The notes below the pieces were generated by a model. That model worked only from the letters and a program-made list of their open reading frames with translations. It was not told the DNA's origin and ran no database searches. From contig JAFMBV010000023.1 in assembly GCA_017858255.1 (NCBI GenBank), positions 1-43,151 of the forward strand: 43,151 bases of DNA. The letters run 5' to 3'. The DNA is from Bacteriovoracaceae bacterium. Lineage in GTDB: Bacteria > Bdellovibrionota > Bacteriovoracia > Bacteriovoracales > Bacteriovoracaceae. Numbering within the stretch: position 1 is the stretch's first letter; each line of letters begins with the position of its first letter. A program made the position numbers and the translations under genes. Shown here one piece after another: positions 32,914 through 41,997 of the stretch.

Positions 32914-33817
32914 ATAATATGGAAGCCTCATTCTTATGATTTTGAGTGGGGTTCCTTATTTCCATTTGCGATAAATGGAAGTTCCAACCATTGGCCTTTG
33001 TAATTTTAGTAAGTCCCTTTCGCATATCTGATTTTAAATTCCAACCACTACTTGGGTTCTTCGCCCAGGCGGCCAGCCAGAATTTAACTGAGTCCTTATC
33101 TGTACCCATAAACCATAGTTTTGGTTCCTCATTATCTTGGACATGAAAGTATGTGGATTTTTTTGTTATTTTTATTAATTCTGTTTCTAAAAGATCAAAG
33201 TCAGCATTAGGTTCAATAAAGAATTCGATATATGCCCAGACATAGAGGTCATTTAAACTGTAATTGAGAAACTCTTTTGATATGAGTGTGGAGTTGGGTA
33301 CCAGGTAACGGCGCCAATCCCATAGCTTTATCGTAGTGTAGGTCAGGTTAATCTCTTCAATAGTGCCATAATGTCCATCCACTTCTACAGTATCGCCAAT
33401 TCTTGCTGAGTTACTGAAAGACACAACCATTCCCGCAAAGAGATTTTCAATATAGGGTTTTGCGGCCATAGAGATAAGAACGGTAATAATAGCAACAAGA
33501 ATGGAAGTGTATGTTTTAGAGGCACCATCTAAAAAAGGGAGCAGAAGGAGGATGATCCATACACCTAAAATGAAAGGGCGAGTGAAGCGTTGAAAGAAAA
33601 TAAATCGTGTCTCGATATTTTCAAGACCGCGAATAAGAGACTCTTCGTGATTGTCTGTAATGGGAGACTCTGTCATAATTGATTCGAGATTCTTTCTCTT
33701 CTCTAAAAGCCTTGTCTTCTTTTTTTCCATCCTATTCATCATTCCCCTCAAAAGAAGCCAAATGGTTAAGAGGGATCCTGTTACAATTCCACTATATATA
33801 AAATAAGATTGGTTCAA
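32891..33817 (-). CDS. MscS-family mechanosensitive channel
   Basis: 308 residues. One N-terminal membrane helix (residues 6-24), a charged helix, then helices at about 82-98 and 105-125 leading into the pore and MscS beta domain: SFSNSARIGDTVEVDG, YGTIEEINLTYTTIKLWD and RRYLVPNSTLISKEF. The alpha/beta C-terminal domain follows to residue 290. It should release solutes on hypo-osmotic shock, complementing the opposite BetT uptake gene whose end it overlaps. The start is a TTG at 33817, supported by AAGGA eight bases upstream; the first in-frame ATG is at residue 26, inside the conserved part. Confidence 0.9.
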   Translation of the reverse strand: MNQSYFIYSGIVTGSLLTIWLLLRGMMNRMEKKKTRLLEKRKNLESIMTESPITDNHEESLIRGLENIETRFIFFQRFTRPFILGVWIILLLLPFLDGASKTYTSILVAIITVLISMAAKPYIENLFAGMVVSFSNSARIGDTVEVDGHYGTIEEINLTYTTIKLWDWRRYLVPNSTLISKEFLNYSLNDLYVWAYIEFFIEPNADFDLLETELIKITKKSTYFHVQDNEEPKLWFMGTDKDSVKFWLAAWAKNPSSGWNLKSDMRKGLTKITKANGWNFHLSQMEIRNPTQNHKNEASILSKSKPQN

Positions 33818-34106
33818 TTCACTTTTCCTTTTAGGTCCTAAAAACTTTGCTGAAATTTTAATGTTGTTAACATTACACCGACTTAGTTAAGAATCACTAT
33901 TAGTTTGATGGTCTAAAATAGAATTTACAAATATTGAGTGAGGTATTTATACTTTGGCCGTGAGGGTAGGCTAAGTTGCTGTTTTTACTTATATCTAAAG
34001 TCGCTCTTTTTCTTCTAAGTCTACTCATTTATTGGTGTTAGAAAACTAACAGGCGTAATTTTTATCTGTTTTTCCTGTCTGAAAGACCAAAGTGTTATTG
34101 TCTCCC

Positions 34107-36317
34107 ATGACTATTTTAAAAGCGCTTTTGCTATCAGTATTTCTTTGGCAGCCCCTCTCGTGGGCGCAAGTTTCACCTACCGAAAATATTGTAAGAAACC
34201 TTTTTGATGGCACCCAAATAATATCTTCAGAATATATTTATCGATTAGATATTCTTGAACAAACAAAGATTTATTCAAAAAGTGGTAAATTGACCGCATG
34301 GTTAAAATGGCAATTACTTGAAAATGGTCATTGGTTGCGAGACAGACTCGATCCAGAAAGTGGTTTATTAAAGGCAAGAGAAGAACTTAGATTTAAGGAT
34401 GGTATTACTCCTAGAAACGCTAAACTAAAAAATACGACGATTATTAAAAAATGGAATTTTCCCGATAATATTGAAAAAACCCCAACAACGATTGAAATAT
34501 TTGAAGATAGGGGAGTCGTTCATGGCCCTAATCGTCCACTCAAGAAGCAGATTTTGGACTCTACGGGAAATATCGTCTCTGAATTAAAATTCTTTTATAA
34601 CGGGCAAGAGAGCAAGCCTTATCGCTATGAAGAATATCAAAATAATCAGGTCACTAATATTTACGAGCTATATGAGGCCTTTAATCCTGAATTAGTTTGG
34701 CAAAATTCTCATCTGAGCGCAGAAGAAATAGAAAAGAGAAGGCGCAACCTCTATCGCGGAGATAAATTTCTTGTGGCGATTATTGATAGCGGTTTTGATT
34801 ACAATCATGAAGAACTTGCTCATCACTGGTATCAAAACCCAAAAGATCCTGTCGATGGTGTTGATAATGATAACAACGGTTGGGTTGATGATTTTATGGG
34901 TTGGGAGAGAGAGAAGGGGGTTGGTCTACCTTCAGAGAGTTCAACGGGGATGGCCGAAGGCTGGAGACCCTTATCCCACGGAACCCATGTGGCCCATATC
35001 GCGACTCGCAACATGACGGGAGTTGGGATCATAGGTTTTGCGGGAAATTATACAAATACAGATTACCTAAAAGATATAAATCGCTTTTTAAAAGAACATA
35101 AAGTGAAAGTCGTTAACATGAGTTTTGGATTTCCGGCGGACATAAGGAATCATATGGGCCTAAGAGATGCCAATAAGGTTTTAAAGCAAATGGTCAAGGA
35201 GAACTCTGAAACTCTCTTTGTTGTGGCCTCTGGGAATTCAATACCTGGAGTGGATATCGATATTTTCGCTAACCGTCAGTATCCAGCGATTATTTCGGGC
35301 AAGAATATCATCACTGTCGGCTCAATCAACAGCGATACTATTGAGGCGGACCTTCTAGACGAATATCTCATGGCAGACTTTAGTAATTTTGGTGAGAAAA
35401 GTGTTGATATTCTAGCACCAGGACAAGGTGTTTATGCGGCCTCTCTTGGCGGTGGTGAAATTCGTCACTCTGGTACCTCTATGGCCTCTCCCTACATGGC
35501 AAACGAGGCCATTAGACTATGGCAAAAATATCCTGACTTCAGTGCTAGTGAGATAAAAGAGATTTTTATGGAAAGTGCTTATCCAATGACCACAGCACCG
35601 CTAATTTTTGGCCGAGGTTTTGTTTATAGGGAAAAGGCACAAGAGCTCGCAAGAGAAAAATTCGTCAGTAAACGCTGGCAACGCGCCAAATCTCTCACAC
35701 AAACCAAGAATGGTCCAAACTGCTGGAACACCTCACTCTATCTCTCAGGACTTACAGAAGGTCTTCGCTACGTGAGCGGTGAAGAATTTAGAGCGACAAT
35801 TGATTCTCCCCTGTGCATAGAGGTCGAAATACCACAACTAGGTGATGTCGTCGCTCTTAGGCGGACAGATTTAGAAGGAAGACCTCTTAAGCACGCCATG
35901 CACTCAGAGATCCATGCTTATACATATTTTGATGAGGAGAAGGGTCTTACTAAAAATGGCCAACATGTTTTAAATAAATATGAGGAGAAGTCTCATGGAT
36001 CTATTTTTCAAAAATATAAGAATCTTTCTAGAAAAGATTGCAGGATTTATGGCATTCCTAAAGAATATTGCAATTTGAGGTCAAAGTATTATCGCTGCCA
36101 AAGTGCTGCCAGCTATCTTTCAAAAAATCCTTGGGCCAATTCTTCATATGAGTCCCTCTATCAAAATATTTTGTCCCTTGAAAAATCAAAAGAAAATCAA
36201 AACTTTGGTGGAGAAGAATTTAAAGAAGTCTCTCTAGAACTGCCTGCCCAAGGTGAAAGTGATCTTGATGACATCATTTTGGAGCGCCTTCGTTCTCTTG
36301 GTAGCAGAATAGATTAG
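34107..36317 (+). CDS. Exported subtilase with an added C-terminal Cys/His domain
   Basis: About 736 residues (a GTG at 34092 would add five). The signal peptide ILKALLLSVFLWQPLSWA is followed by a propeptide-like region to about residue 220. Numbered from the GTG, the S8 catalytic triad is Asp232 in AIIDSGFDYNHEE, His296 in SHGTHVAHIA and Ser463 in HSGTSMASPYM, with the acidic DGVDNDNNGWVDD calcium-type loop near 255. Residues 535-670 form an extra domain: GPNCWNTSLYLSGL (Cys544), PQLGDVVALRR and a His-rich HAMHSEIHAYTYF, resembling NlpC/P60-type cysteine peptidases from memory. The C-terminal 70 residues are acidic helix. It is probably secreted and able to cut protein, perhaps also peptidoglycan. 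Confidence 0.88.
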   Translation: MTILKALLLSVFLWQPLSWAQVSPTENIVRNLFDGTQIISSEYIYRLDILEQTKIYSKSGKLTAWLKWQLLENGHWLRDRLDPESGLLKAREELRFKDGITPRNAKLKNTTIIKKWNFPDNIEKTPTTIEIFEDRGVVHGPNRPLKKQILDSTGNIVSELKFFYNGQESKPYRYEEYQNNQVTNIYELYEAFNPELVWQNSHLSAEEIEKRRRNLYRGDKFLVAIIDSGFDYNHEELAHHWYQNPKDPVDGVDNDNNGWVDDFMGWEREKGVGLPSESSTGMAEGWRPLSHGTHVAHIATRNMTGVGIIGFAGNYTNTDYLKDINRFLKEHKVKVVNMSFGFPADIRNHMGLRDANKVLKQMVKENSETLFVVASGNSIPGVDIDIFANRQYPAIISGKNIITVGSINSDTIEADLLDEYLMADFSNFGEKSVDILAPGQGVYAASLGGGEIRHSGTSMASPYMANEAIRLWQKYPDFSASEIKEIFMESAYPMTTAPLIFGRGFVYREKAQELAREKFVSKRWQRAKSLTQTKNGPNCWNTSLYLSGLTEGLRYVSGEEFRATIDSPLCIEVEIPQLGDVVALRRTDLEGRPLKHAMHSEIHAYTYFDEEKGLTKNGQHVLNKYEEKSHGSIFQKYKNLSRKDCRIYGIPKEYCNLRSKYYRCQSAASYLSKNPWANSSYESLYQNILSLEKSKENQNFGGEEFKEVSLELPAQGESDLDDIILERLRSLGSRID

Positions 36318-36426
36318 GGGATTATCTATATTTCCTGGTTTTAAACCGCACTAATTACTTGAGTGATTTGCTTTGTTTGACGCTCTTTCATTTGTCTGTA
36401 GTCTTATCTTTCTTTATAATTTCGCT

Positions 36427-37575
36427 ATGAATAAAGGCATTGGGTGTGCATTTCCTAACTTTCATCTTCAAATAAAACCAGGCGGAATTACTAAGCCTTG
36501 CTGTCGCTTCATTATTGACGATGATTTGGCGCGCATGGGTGGTAATGCTAATTTGAGTGATTACTTAACTTCAGACTACTGGAGTAATTTACGGAAAACT
36601 CTAGAGAAAGGTTTAAAACCCAGTGGCTGCTCAAAGTGTTTTAATGAAGAAGATTCTGGCCAATTCTCAATGAGGTTAACTCATGAGGAGGCCGAGAAAA
36701 AACTTGATTACAATACACGAGAGAATATCGACCTCATCGATTTGGAAGTAGGCTTTAGTAATATCTGTAATTTGGCCTGTCGAAGTTGTGATTCAAATTT
36801 GAGCACACGTTGGTATGAAGATGATCAAAAACTTACCGAGGCAGGAATTCTTGAAAGAGGAAGACCAAAAGTTAAAATCAAACCGGCCTTTAATGATCTT
36901 AAAAACCTATCCATACCTAATACGATAAAATCAGTTAAATTTACTGGTGGGGAGCCATTTCTTCACAAAGAACTGCCGATTTTCTTAGATAAAATGGTAA
37001 AAATGGATATTTCTAAAAATGTAGAGTTAAGATTTTGTACAAATGGAACCATTCTTCCTAGTGACCAAATAATTGATACATTAAAAAAGTTTAAGAGCAT
37101 TGATTTTAGCCTCAGCCTAGATGGTATTGAGAAGGCAAATGATTATCTAAGGTATCCTTCTCGTTGGGACGAAATTTTAAAAGTCATTGAAAAGCTTAAG
37201 GCCCTAGTGAAAGAAGATCGCAGGTTTAGCATCACTAGGTGCACAACAGTAAGTATCTATAGCCTAGAGATTCTAGATAAAATGGAGTCATGGTGGAATT
37301 CCTTCGTAGAAGATATTCCTCATGAAAAAGGAAAGTCTATCTATCAAATGGTTCATGCTCCGTCCTATTTATCACCTGAAATTGTGCCAAAAGAAATTAT
37401 GGAGGAGTTTGACGTTCCTGCATCGGTTAAAAATATGTTTACAGGCTTGAAAAGTGGGAAAGAAACGTTAAATCTATTTAAAACTTATACACAATCTTTG
37501 GATGAACTAAGAGGCGAAGATTTTGAAAATGTGTTTCCAAAGCTCTCTAAGTTAATTGATCAATATGAATTTTAA
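36427..37575 (+). CDS. Radical SAM protein with an N-terminal twitch/SPASM-like Cys domain
   Basis: 382 residues from the ATG at 36427; an upstream TTG at 36373 adds hydrophobic residues that do not match the family. The N-terminal Cys set (C7, C25, C26, C68, C71: CAFPNFHLQIKPGG, PCCRF, GCSKCFNEED) precedes the core, where twitch and SPASM auxiliary-cluster sites are usually C-terminal. The radical SAM cluster is C114-x3-C118-x2-C121 (NICNLACRSCDSN). SVKFTGGEPFLHKE gives the GGE motif for SAM binding, and FSLSLDGIEKAND a later core strand. The auxiliary Fe-S site often binds or activates a peptide substrate. First gene of a compact cluster; it overlaps the next by 11 bases. Confidence 0.88.
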   Translation: MNKGIGCAFPNFHLQIKPGGITKPCCRFIIDDDLARMGGNANLSDYLTSDYWSNLRKTLEKGLKPSGCSKCFNEEDSGQFSMRLTHEEAEKKLDYNTRENIDLIDLEVGFSNICNLACRSCDSNLSTRWYEDDQKLTEAGILERGRPKVKIKPAFNDLKNLSIPNTIKSVKFTGGEPFLHKELPIFLDKMVKMDISKNVELRFCTNGTILPSDQIIDTLKKFKSIDFSLSLDGIEKANDYLRYPSRWDEILKVIEKLKALVKEDRRFSITRCTTVSIYSLEILDKMESWWNSFVEDIPHEKGKSIYQMVHAPSYLSPEIVPKEIMEEFDVPASVKNMFTGLKSGKETLNLFKTYTQSLDELRGEDFENVFPKLSKLIDQYEF

Positions 37576-38830
37576 GAAAGAAGAATTAAAAAAAAGTAAG
37601 ACTTTCTGTCTCTACCCCTTTGTTCATCTAAATTATAAAGTGGATGGACTTACGGCCCCATGTTTTCGTTCTAAACCTGTCTCTTCTTCCGAGGAGAATG
37701 ATAGCGGTTGGAACTCGAAAGAATGGACTGAGCTTCGATCTGACCTCCTCAATGGTAAGAAAAATGAAAACTGCAAGGCGTGCTGGGACTTAGAGGATTC
37801 TGGTGTGGGTTCCTATAGAGAATCAACATTAAAAGAAGTCGGATCTTTTAAGAATTGGTGGGACCTACAAGACGTTCTGAATGAGGACTTTTCTATCAAG
37901 AGAGGACCGCGCCAGCTTGAACTGCGATTCAGTAATAAGTGTAATCTTCAGTGTCGAATGTGTGGTCCATTATTTTCTTCGAAGTGGGAAACTGAGTATC
38001 GCGAAATTAAAGATGATCTGAATGAGCTTGGAATTAAATATAATAGAGAATCTCTGGGACCTAAGCTCTCTCTTCTTGGCCAAAAAATGCTCAAGGATAT
38101 CGTTTCATGGAAGGATTCACTAGAGTACATCATGATAGCGGGGGGAGAGGCTCTCATTCAAGATGAGCACTTGGAGTTTCTAAATATTATTTCGAGTAAT
38201 GCAAAAAACATAACGTTGGAATATTCCTCAAACCTTTCCAAGCTCACGTATAAGGGAGTGGATTACATTGAGGAGTGGTCCAAATTTAAAGCATTGGTTA
38301 TGAAGGTCTCGATTGATGGTGATCCCTATATTTATCCCTATGTACGAAAATATGGGAAAATAGAGACTGTTGTTGAGAATATTTCCCGTTTAAAGAAAGC
38401 GAAGAATATTAATATTGAGCGTCTCCTAGGAACGATAACAGTAAGTGCTTATAATATAGAACGACTTATTCCTTCAATAGAGTTTTTACTAGAGAATGGC
38501 CTTTTGGTGCATGCTAGCCAAGTTAGTGAACCTCAAATACTTCGCACCCAAGTATTACCTAAAGAAATTAAAGAGAAAATTTCTTATGATGCAGGGGTAT
38601 TTTTGGAAAAAATAGATGAAGTATTGGAACGCTATCTGCTACATGAAACTGTCGAAATGATTGAAAATCAAAGGAAGAGAGTCATACGTATGGTAAATGA
38701 CTGTCTTAACTTTATGATGGCAGAGGATCGTGAAGAAGATTTTCATAAATTCTTGAAGTATGATGCCACTTTAAATGGGGGAGAGAGTAAGCTATTTGAA
38801 TACTACCCTCACTGGAAAAATTATCTCTAA
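37565..38830 (+). CDS. Second radical SAM protein with an N-terminal Cys domain
   Basis: 421 residues from the ATG at 37565, which lies inside the end of the previous gene. It is a paralog of the preceding protein: N-terminal Cys15, Cys33, Cys70 and Cys73 (TFCLYPFVHLNYKVDG, APCFRS, ENCKACWDLEDSG), then the core C126-x3-C130-x2-C133 (NKCNLQCRMCGP), MIAGGEALIQDE and MKVSIDGDPYIYPY. PC-Phe replaces the PCC of the first protein, so the auxiliary site may lack one ligand. The pair may act together or on successive residues. Tightly linked to the next gene, whose ATG comes one base after this stop. Confidence 0.88.
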   Translation: MNFKKEELKKSKTFCLYPFVHLNYKVDGLTAPCFRSKPVSSSEENDSGWNSKEWTELRSDLLNGKKNENCKACWDLEDSGVGSYRESTLKEVGSFKNWWDLQDVLNEDFSIKRGPRQLELRFSNKCNLQCRMCGPLFSSKWETEYREIKDDLNELGIKYNRESLGPKLSLLGQKMLKDIVSWKDSLEYIMIAGGEALIQDEHLEFLNIISSNAKNITLEYSSNLSKLTYKGVDYIEEWSKFKALVMKVSIDGDPYIYPYVRKYGKIETVVENISRLKKAKNINIERLLGTITVSAYNIERLIPSIEFLLENGLLVHASQVSEPQILRTQVLPKEIKEKISYDAGVFLEKIDEVLERYLLHETVEMIENQRKRVIRMVNDCLNFMMAEDREEDFHKFLKYDATLNGGESKLFEYYPHWKNYL

Positions 38831-38831
38831 C

Positions 38832-39890
38832 ATGGATATGAATTACGCTAGGAATTTAACGGAGATTCAGGTTGAGTTATCAACTGTATGTAATGCTCTA
38901 TGTGTTGGTTGTGTAAGAACTGCTTCTAACTTAGTTGAAACTAAGGACACAATACCGAAGGGTAAGTTTCTACAAAAGAGTGTTCTTCTAAATCTATTAC
39001 AAGACGAAGCTGCTCGAGACATCTATAAAATTGAGTTTTGTGGCAACATTGATGAACCTTTGGCCTACCCAGAACTTTTAGAGCTTATTGAAGACATTGG
39101 TAAGATTTCATATAAATACAGAATTATTATTCACACTAATGGATCTTTAAGGGATGAAGAGTACCATCACCGATTGGGTTCATTGCTTAAAAGGTTTCAG
39201 GGTGGATCAGTATTAAGATATGGCATTGATGGAACAGATCATGTTCATGAGTTTTATCGCTATCAAACAAGTTTTTCAAAGTCTTTTGCCAATATGAAAG
39301 CTGCTGTAGAGAGTGGTGTTGATGTAACATGGCAGTTTCTTATTTTTCCTTGGAATAAACATCAGGTTGATGATGCCAAGAAAATGGCGTCTGAAGTCGG
39401 GTGTAAAGAAATTCGTTTTCGAGAGGATCGTAGCCTTGCTTCAGAAATGGGTGAAGAAGAAATAAAGAGAAGACGCCAGGAAAAGGTTCCTCAACAAATA
39501 AGCGCTGGTGAATTTGATATGAACCGTTTTTTACCGATTAAAGCTACAGAGAAAATTTCTTGTAAATTTAAAGGAAATGACGAAACAATGCTTTTTCTTA
39601 GTTGGGAAGGGAAGGTATGGCCTTGTTGCTTTCATTCTAATGCTCTTTATGCCAAGCCTGCTGTTAAGGAAGCATTTCTCAAACTTGTAACAAAAGACTG
39701 TGGGCCTGACTTTAATTCTCTCCATAATTCTTCGCTTACTGAGGTTTTGAATCATTCTTTTTTTAAAAAACAGCTTGTAGAGAGTTGGAGTGATTCTAGT
39801 AATGAAAGGTCATGGAGATGTGCAGAAAAGTGTAAGGTAAAAAAAGATTATACTGTGGAACTCAATAGCTATGAGGTGATTGAATTTTAA
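38832..39890 (+). CDS. Radical SAM protein with C-terminal SPASM-like cysteines
   Basis: 352 residues from the ATG at 38832, directly after the preceding stop; an upstream ATG at 38775 would overlap it. The core cluster is C20-x3-C24-x2-C27 (STVCNALCVGCVRT), close to the N-terminus. IEFCGNIDEPLAYPE takes the place of the GGEP region. The C-terminal Cys region (SWEGKVWPCCFHSN, then SWRCAEKC) resembles SPASM/twitch auxiliary-cluster sites in the usual position. It is a paralog of the last gene of the cluster (41994), with the same GNIDxPLxYP and WNKHQV/LNKHQV blocks. Substrate unknown; a peptide made or modified by the neighbouring genes is the likeliest guess. Confidence 0.88.
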   Translation: MDMNYARNLTEIQVELSTVCNALCVGCVRTASNLVETKDTIPKGKFLQKSVLLNLLQDEAARDIYKIEFCGNIDEPLAYPELLELIEDIGKISYKYRIIIHTNGSLRDEEYHHRLGSLLKRFQGGSVLRYGIDGTDHVHEFYRYQTSFSKSFANMKAAVESGVDVTWQFLIFPWNKHQVDDAKKMASEVGCKEIRFREDRSLASEMGEEEIKRRRQEKVPQQISAGEFDMNRFLPIKATEKISCKFKGNDETMLFLSWEGKVWPCCFHSNALYAKPAVKEAFLKLVTKDCGPDFNSLHNSSLTEVLNHSFFKKQLVESWSDSSNERSWRCAEKCKVKKDYTVELNSYEVIEF

Positions 39891-39951
39891 TAGATTCGCA
39901 TATTCCTTTTTTGTTAGTTAGGATTAAGCGAAATATAAATACTTATTTTAA

Positions 39952-41997
39952 ATGGAGATGAAGTCGTTGAGCGCTGGAAGAACTAATATTGTGGCCCGCT
40001 ATAAAGAGTGGAGTACGGATGTTGCTAACTACAAGAAGTGGAGAGTACTGATCTGCATTCTTGTGTCCGAGAAGGATTACAATGAAGAAAATGCAAGTAT
40101 TGTAAAGGGACTCTTTGAATATGAAGTGTGTCGCTTGCTTACTGAACCCACTTTTAAAATGTGCTTTTATAGAAACATAGAGAAGGCCATTAAGGAGAGC
40201 TCTAAAAGAGATGATTTTGATTTCTTAATCATCAGTAAACTAGGCCATGATTATAGGGATTTCTTCTACCTATTAACGGAGCATCTTAATTATAATATAG
40301 GGTTAATGGGACATATCCTTGATCGAAAAGAGCGCTATTATGAACTTCATGACCAGCATATAGTGATAAATCGAAAACTCTTGTTGAAATTGAATGAAGT
40401 TCCCTTTTACAAAAACGAAAATGCAAATAAAGAGCTAATTCATATTAAACGATCAAAGGAAAACTTTCATGACGACTACACTCCTATAAGTGTGTGTGCT
40501 GGAGAAGGGCAAATACGTGTTAAGGATATTGCGAATGGCGGCCTTTGGATTCATGAAGCACTGTCGGCCGGTCTTGATGTGGTTCCCTTTAATGAGGAAT
40601 TACGAAGAGAAAAGAGATTCTTCTATCCAAATGAGAAATTAATAACCTGTGAAGCCTTAAGAATTGAACAGACAGGTCGATATGATCCCTTTTTCCCAAT
40701 CAGCTTAGAAAAGGCGATCATAACAAGAGAGTTTATAGGCCCTCTTAGAAATTTAATTTCAGTTTGTTCTTCACTTAGGCCTTTCCTCCTATTAAAAGAG
40801 TACGGCCATTCCCATGAAACTAAAATTTGCTTGATTGATTTTTCAAAGATTTCGTTGGAAATAATGAGGTTTCTTTTTATTGAGTGGGACGGTTTGGACT
40901 ATCCAGAGCTAATGGAGTCCTTGAAACCAATCATAAGAAGAAGCTCTAAAAGTGATCTTGATGAGTATTGGAATTACTTCTTAAGCTTTTGGGAAAGTGA
41001 AGAAGAGTGGCTTCTCTTTCTAAAAGATATCAGAGAGAAAAGTACTATAGTGTTTAAAGAAATAAATTTATGTGAGAGCGATTCCTTAGATTTCTATTTT
41101 AATAAGGAAAGTGATGGGAAGGGTGACTACTTATGGCTTAGTAACTCCTTCAATTACAAACCCACTATGACAATGCTTGATAGTGACGTCATTCGGGCCA
41201 GCGCGATGAATTTTTTCACTAAAGCAAAAAAAAATAAGCCTGAATTGTTCTATGATGGGTTTGTGCCAAACAATTTGCGGCGAGCAGGTGATTTCATAAA
41301 AAATATTCATCTGTTTAAAGATCTTACCCTAGAAAATGCTGTTGATTATGGTGAGGCCTTTTGTTTTTTTCAAGAAAATGTCTTTGGATATAAGGATTTG
41401 GATGCTGAAGATTCTCCTTTTCCTCTTTTAAACGCCGATTTTCCCCACGATGAAGTCTTATCAGAAGTGATCTCTTTAGAGGGGAGCTATGTTAAGCATC
41501 GCTTGGATGCTGATGGATGGACGAGTGTTGCCTTACATGGCATTTCAGACTCTCATACTCAGTCCCATTCTCACTATGGTTATCAAACAGATGATGAGGT
41601 TCCTTATCAATGGACAAGTGCTATTGAGAAAGCACCGGCCCTTAGTAAATGGTTAGAAGACTTTTTAAGGGAAGGGGATCTCTTTGAAAAGTATTATCGG
41701 GTGAGGATCATGAGGTTAGCTCCAAACGGCCATATCCTTCCTCATCAAGATCATGAAAGTGGTGAAAGAAAGTTTTTTGCCGTTAATATTGCGATAAATA
41801 ATCCTGATCTTGCAAAAATTGTCTTCAAGGGATTTGGGGTCACTCCATGGGAGGCCGGTGATGTACGGTTATACGATGTTTCTGTGGCCCATAGTGCATG
41901 TAACTCAAGTGATTCTCCTCGCTATCATTTGATTATTCACGGAAAATTTAAAAGAACTCAAAGCGAACTCTTAAAGTTAGTAAAGAGGAATCAATGA
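39952..41997 (+). CDS. Large protein with a C-terminal aspartyl/asparaginyl beta-hydroxylase-like domain
   Basis: 681 residues. Residues about 575-672 match the aspartyl/asparaginyl beta-hydroxylase fold (a 2OG-Fe(II) cupin): RIMRLAPNGHILPHQDHES gives iron ligands His598 and Asp600, and YDVSVAHSACNSS gives His648, with Arg657 for oxoglutarate. Residues 30-240 hold an unrecognised alpha/beta domain with MGHILDRKERYYELHDQ, and 255-450 another (FIGPLRNLISVCSSLRPFLL, ICLIDFSK). No signal peptide or membrane helix. It lies between two paralogous radical SAM genes and overlaps the next by four bases (ATGA), so it very likely hydroxylates the same product. The start is the ATG at 39952, though an in-frame TTG at 39967 has a better-spaced GGAG. 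Confidence 0.8.
   Translation: MEMKSLSAGRTNIVARYKEWSTDVANYKKWRVLICILVSEKDYNEENASIVKGLFEYEVCRLLTEPTFKMCFYRNIEKAIKESSKRDDFDFLIISKLGHDYRDFFYLLTEHLNYNIGLMGHILDRKERYYELHDQHIVINRKLLLKLNEVPFYKNENANKELIHIKRSKENFHDDYTPISVCAGEGQIRVKDIANGGLWIHEALSAGLDVVPFNEELRREKRFFYPNEKLITCEALRIEQTGRYDPFFPISLEKAIITREFIGPLRNLISVCSSLRPFLLLKEYGHSHETKICLIDFSKISLEIMRFLFIEWDGLDYPELMESLKPIIRRSSKSDLDEYWNYFLSFWESEEEWLLFLKDIREKSTIVFKEINLCESDSLDFYFNKESDGKGDYLWLSNSFNYKPTMTMLDSDVIRASAMNFFTKAKKNKPELFYDGFVPNNLRRAGDFIKNIHLFKDLTLENAVDYGEAFCFFQENVFGYKDLDAEDSPFPLLNADFPHDEVLSEVISLEGSYVKHRLDADGWTSVALHGISDSHTQSHSHYGYQTDDEVPYQWTSAIEKAPALSKWLEDFLREGDLFEKYYRVRIMRLAPNGHILPHQDHESGERKFFAVNIAINNPDLAKIVFKGFGVTPWEAGDVRLYDVSVAHSACNSSDSPRYHLIIHGKFKRTQSELLKLVKRNQ

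Noticed and set aside
38775-38831. Upstream ATG for the third radical SAM gene
   Set aside because: It would overlap the preceding gene by 56 bases; the ATG at 38832 fits the operon spacing and the paralog's N-terminal length.
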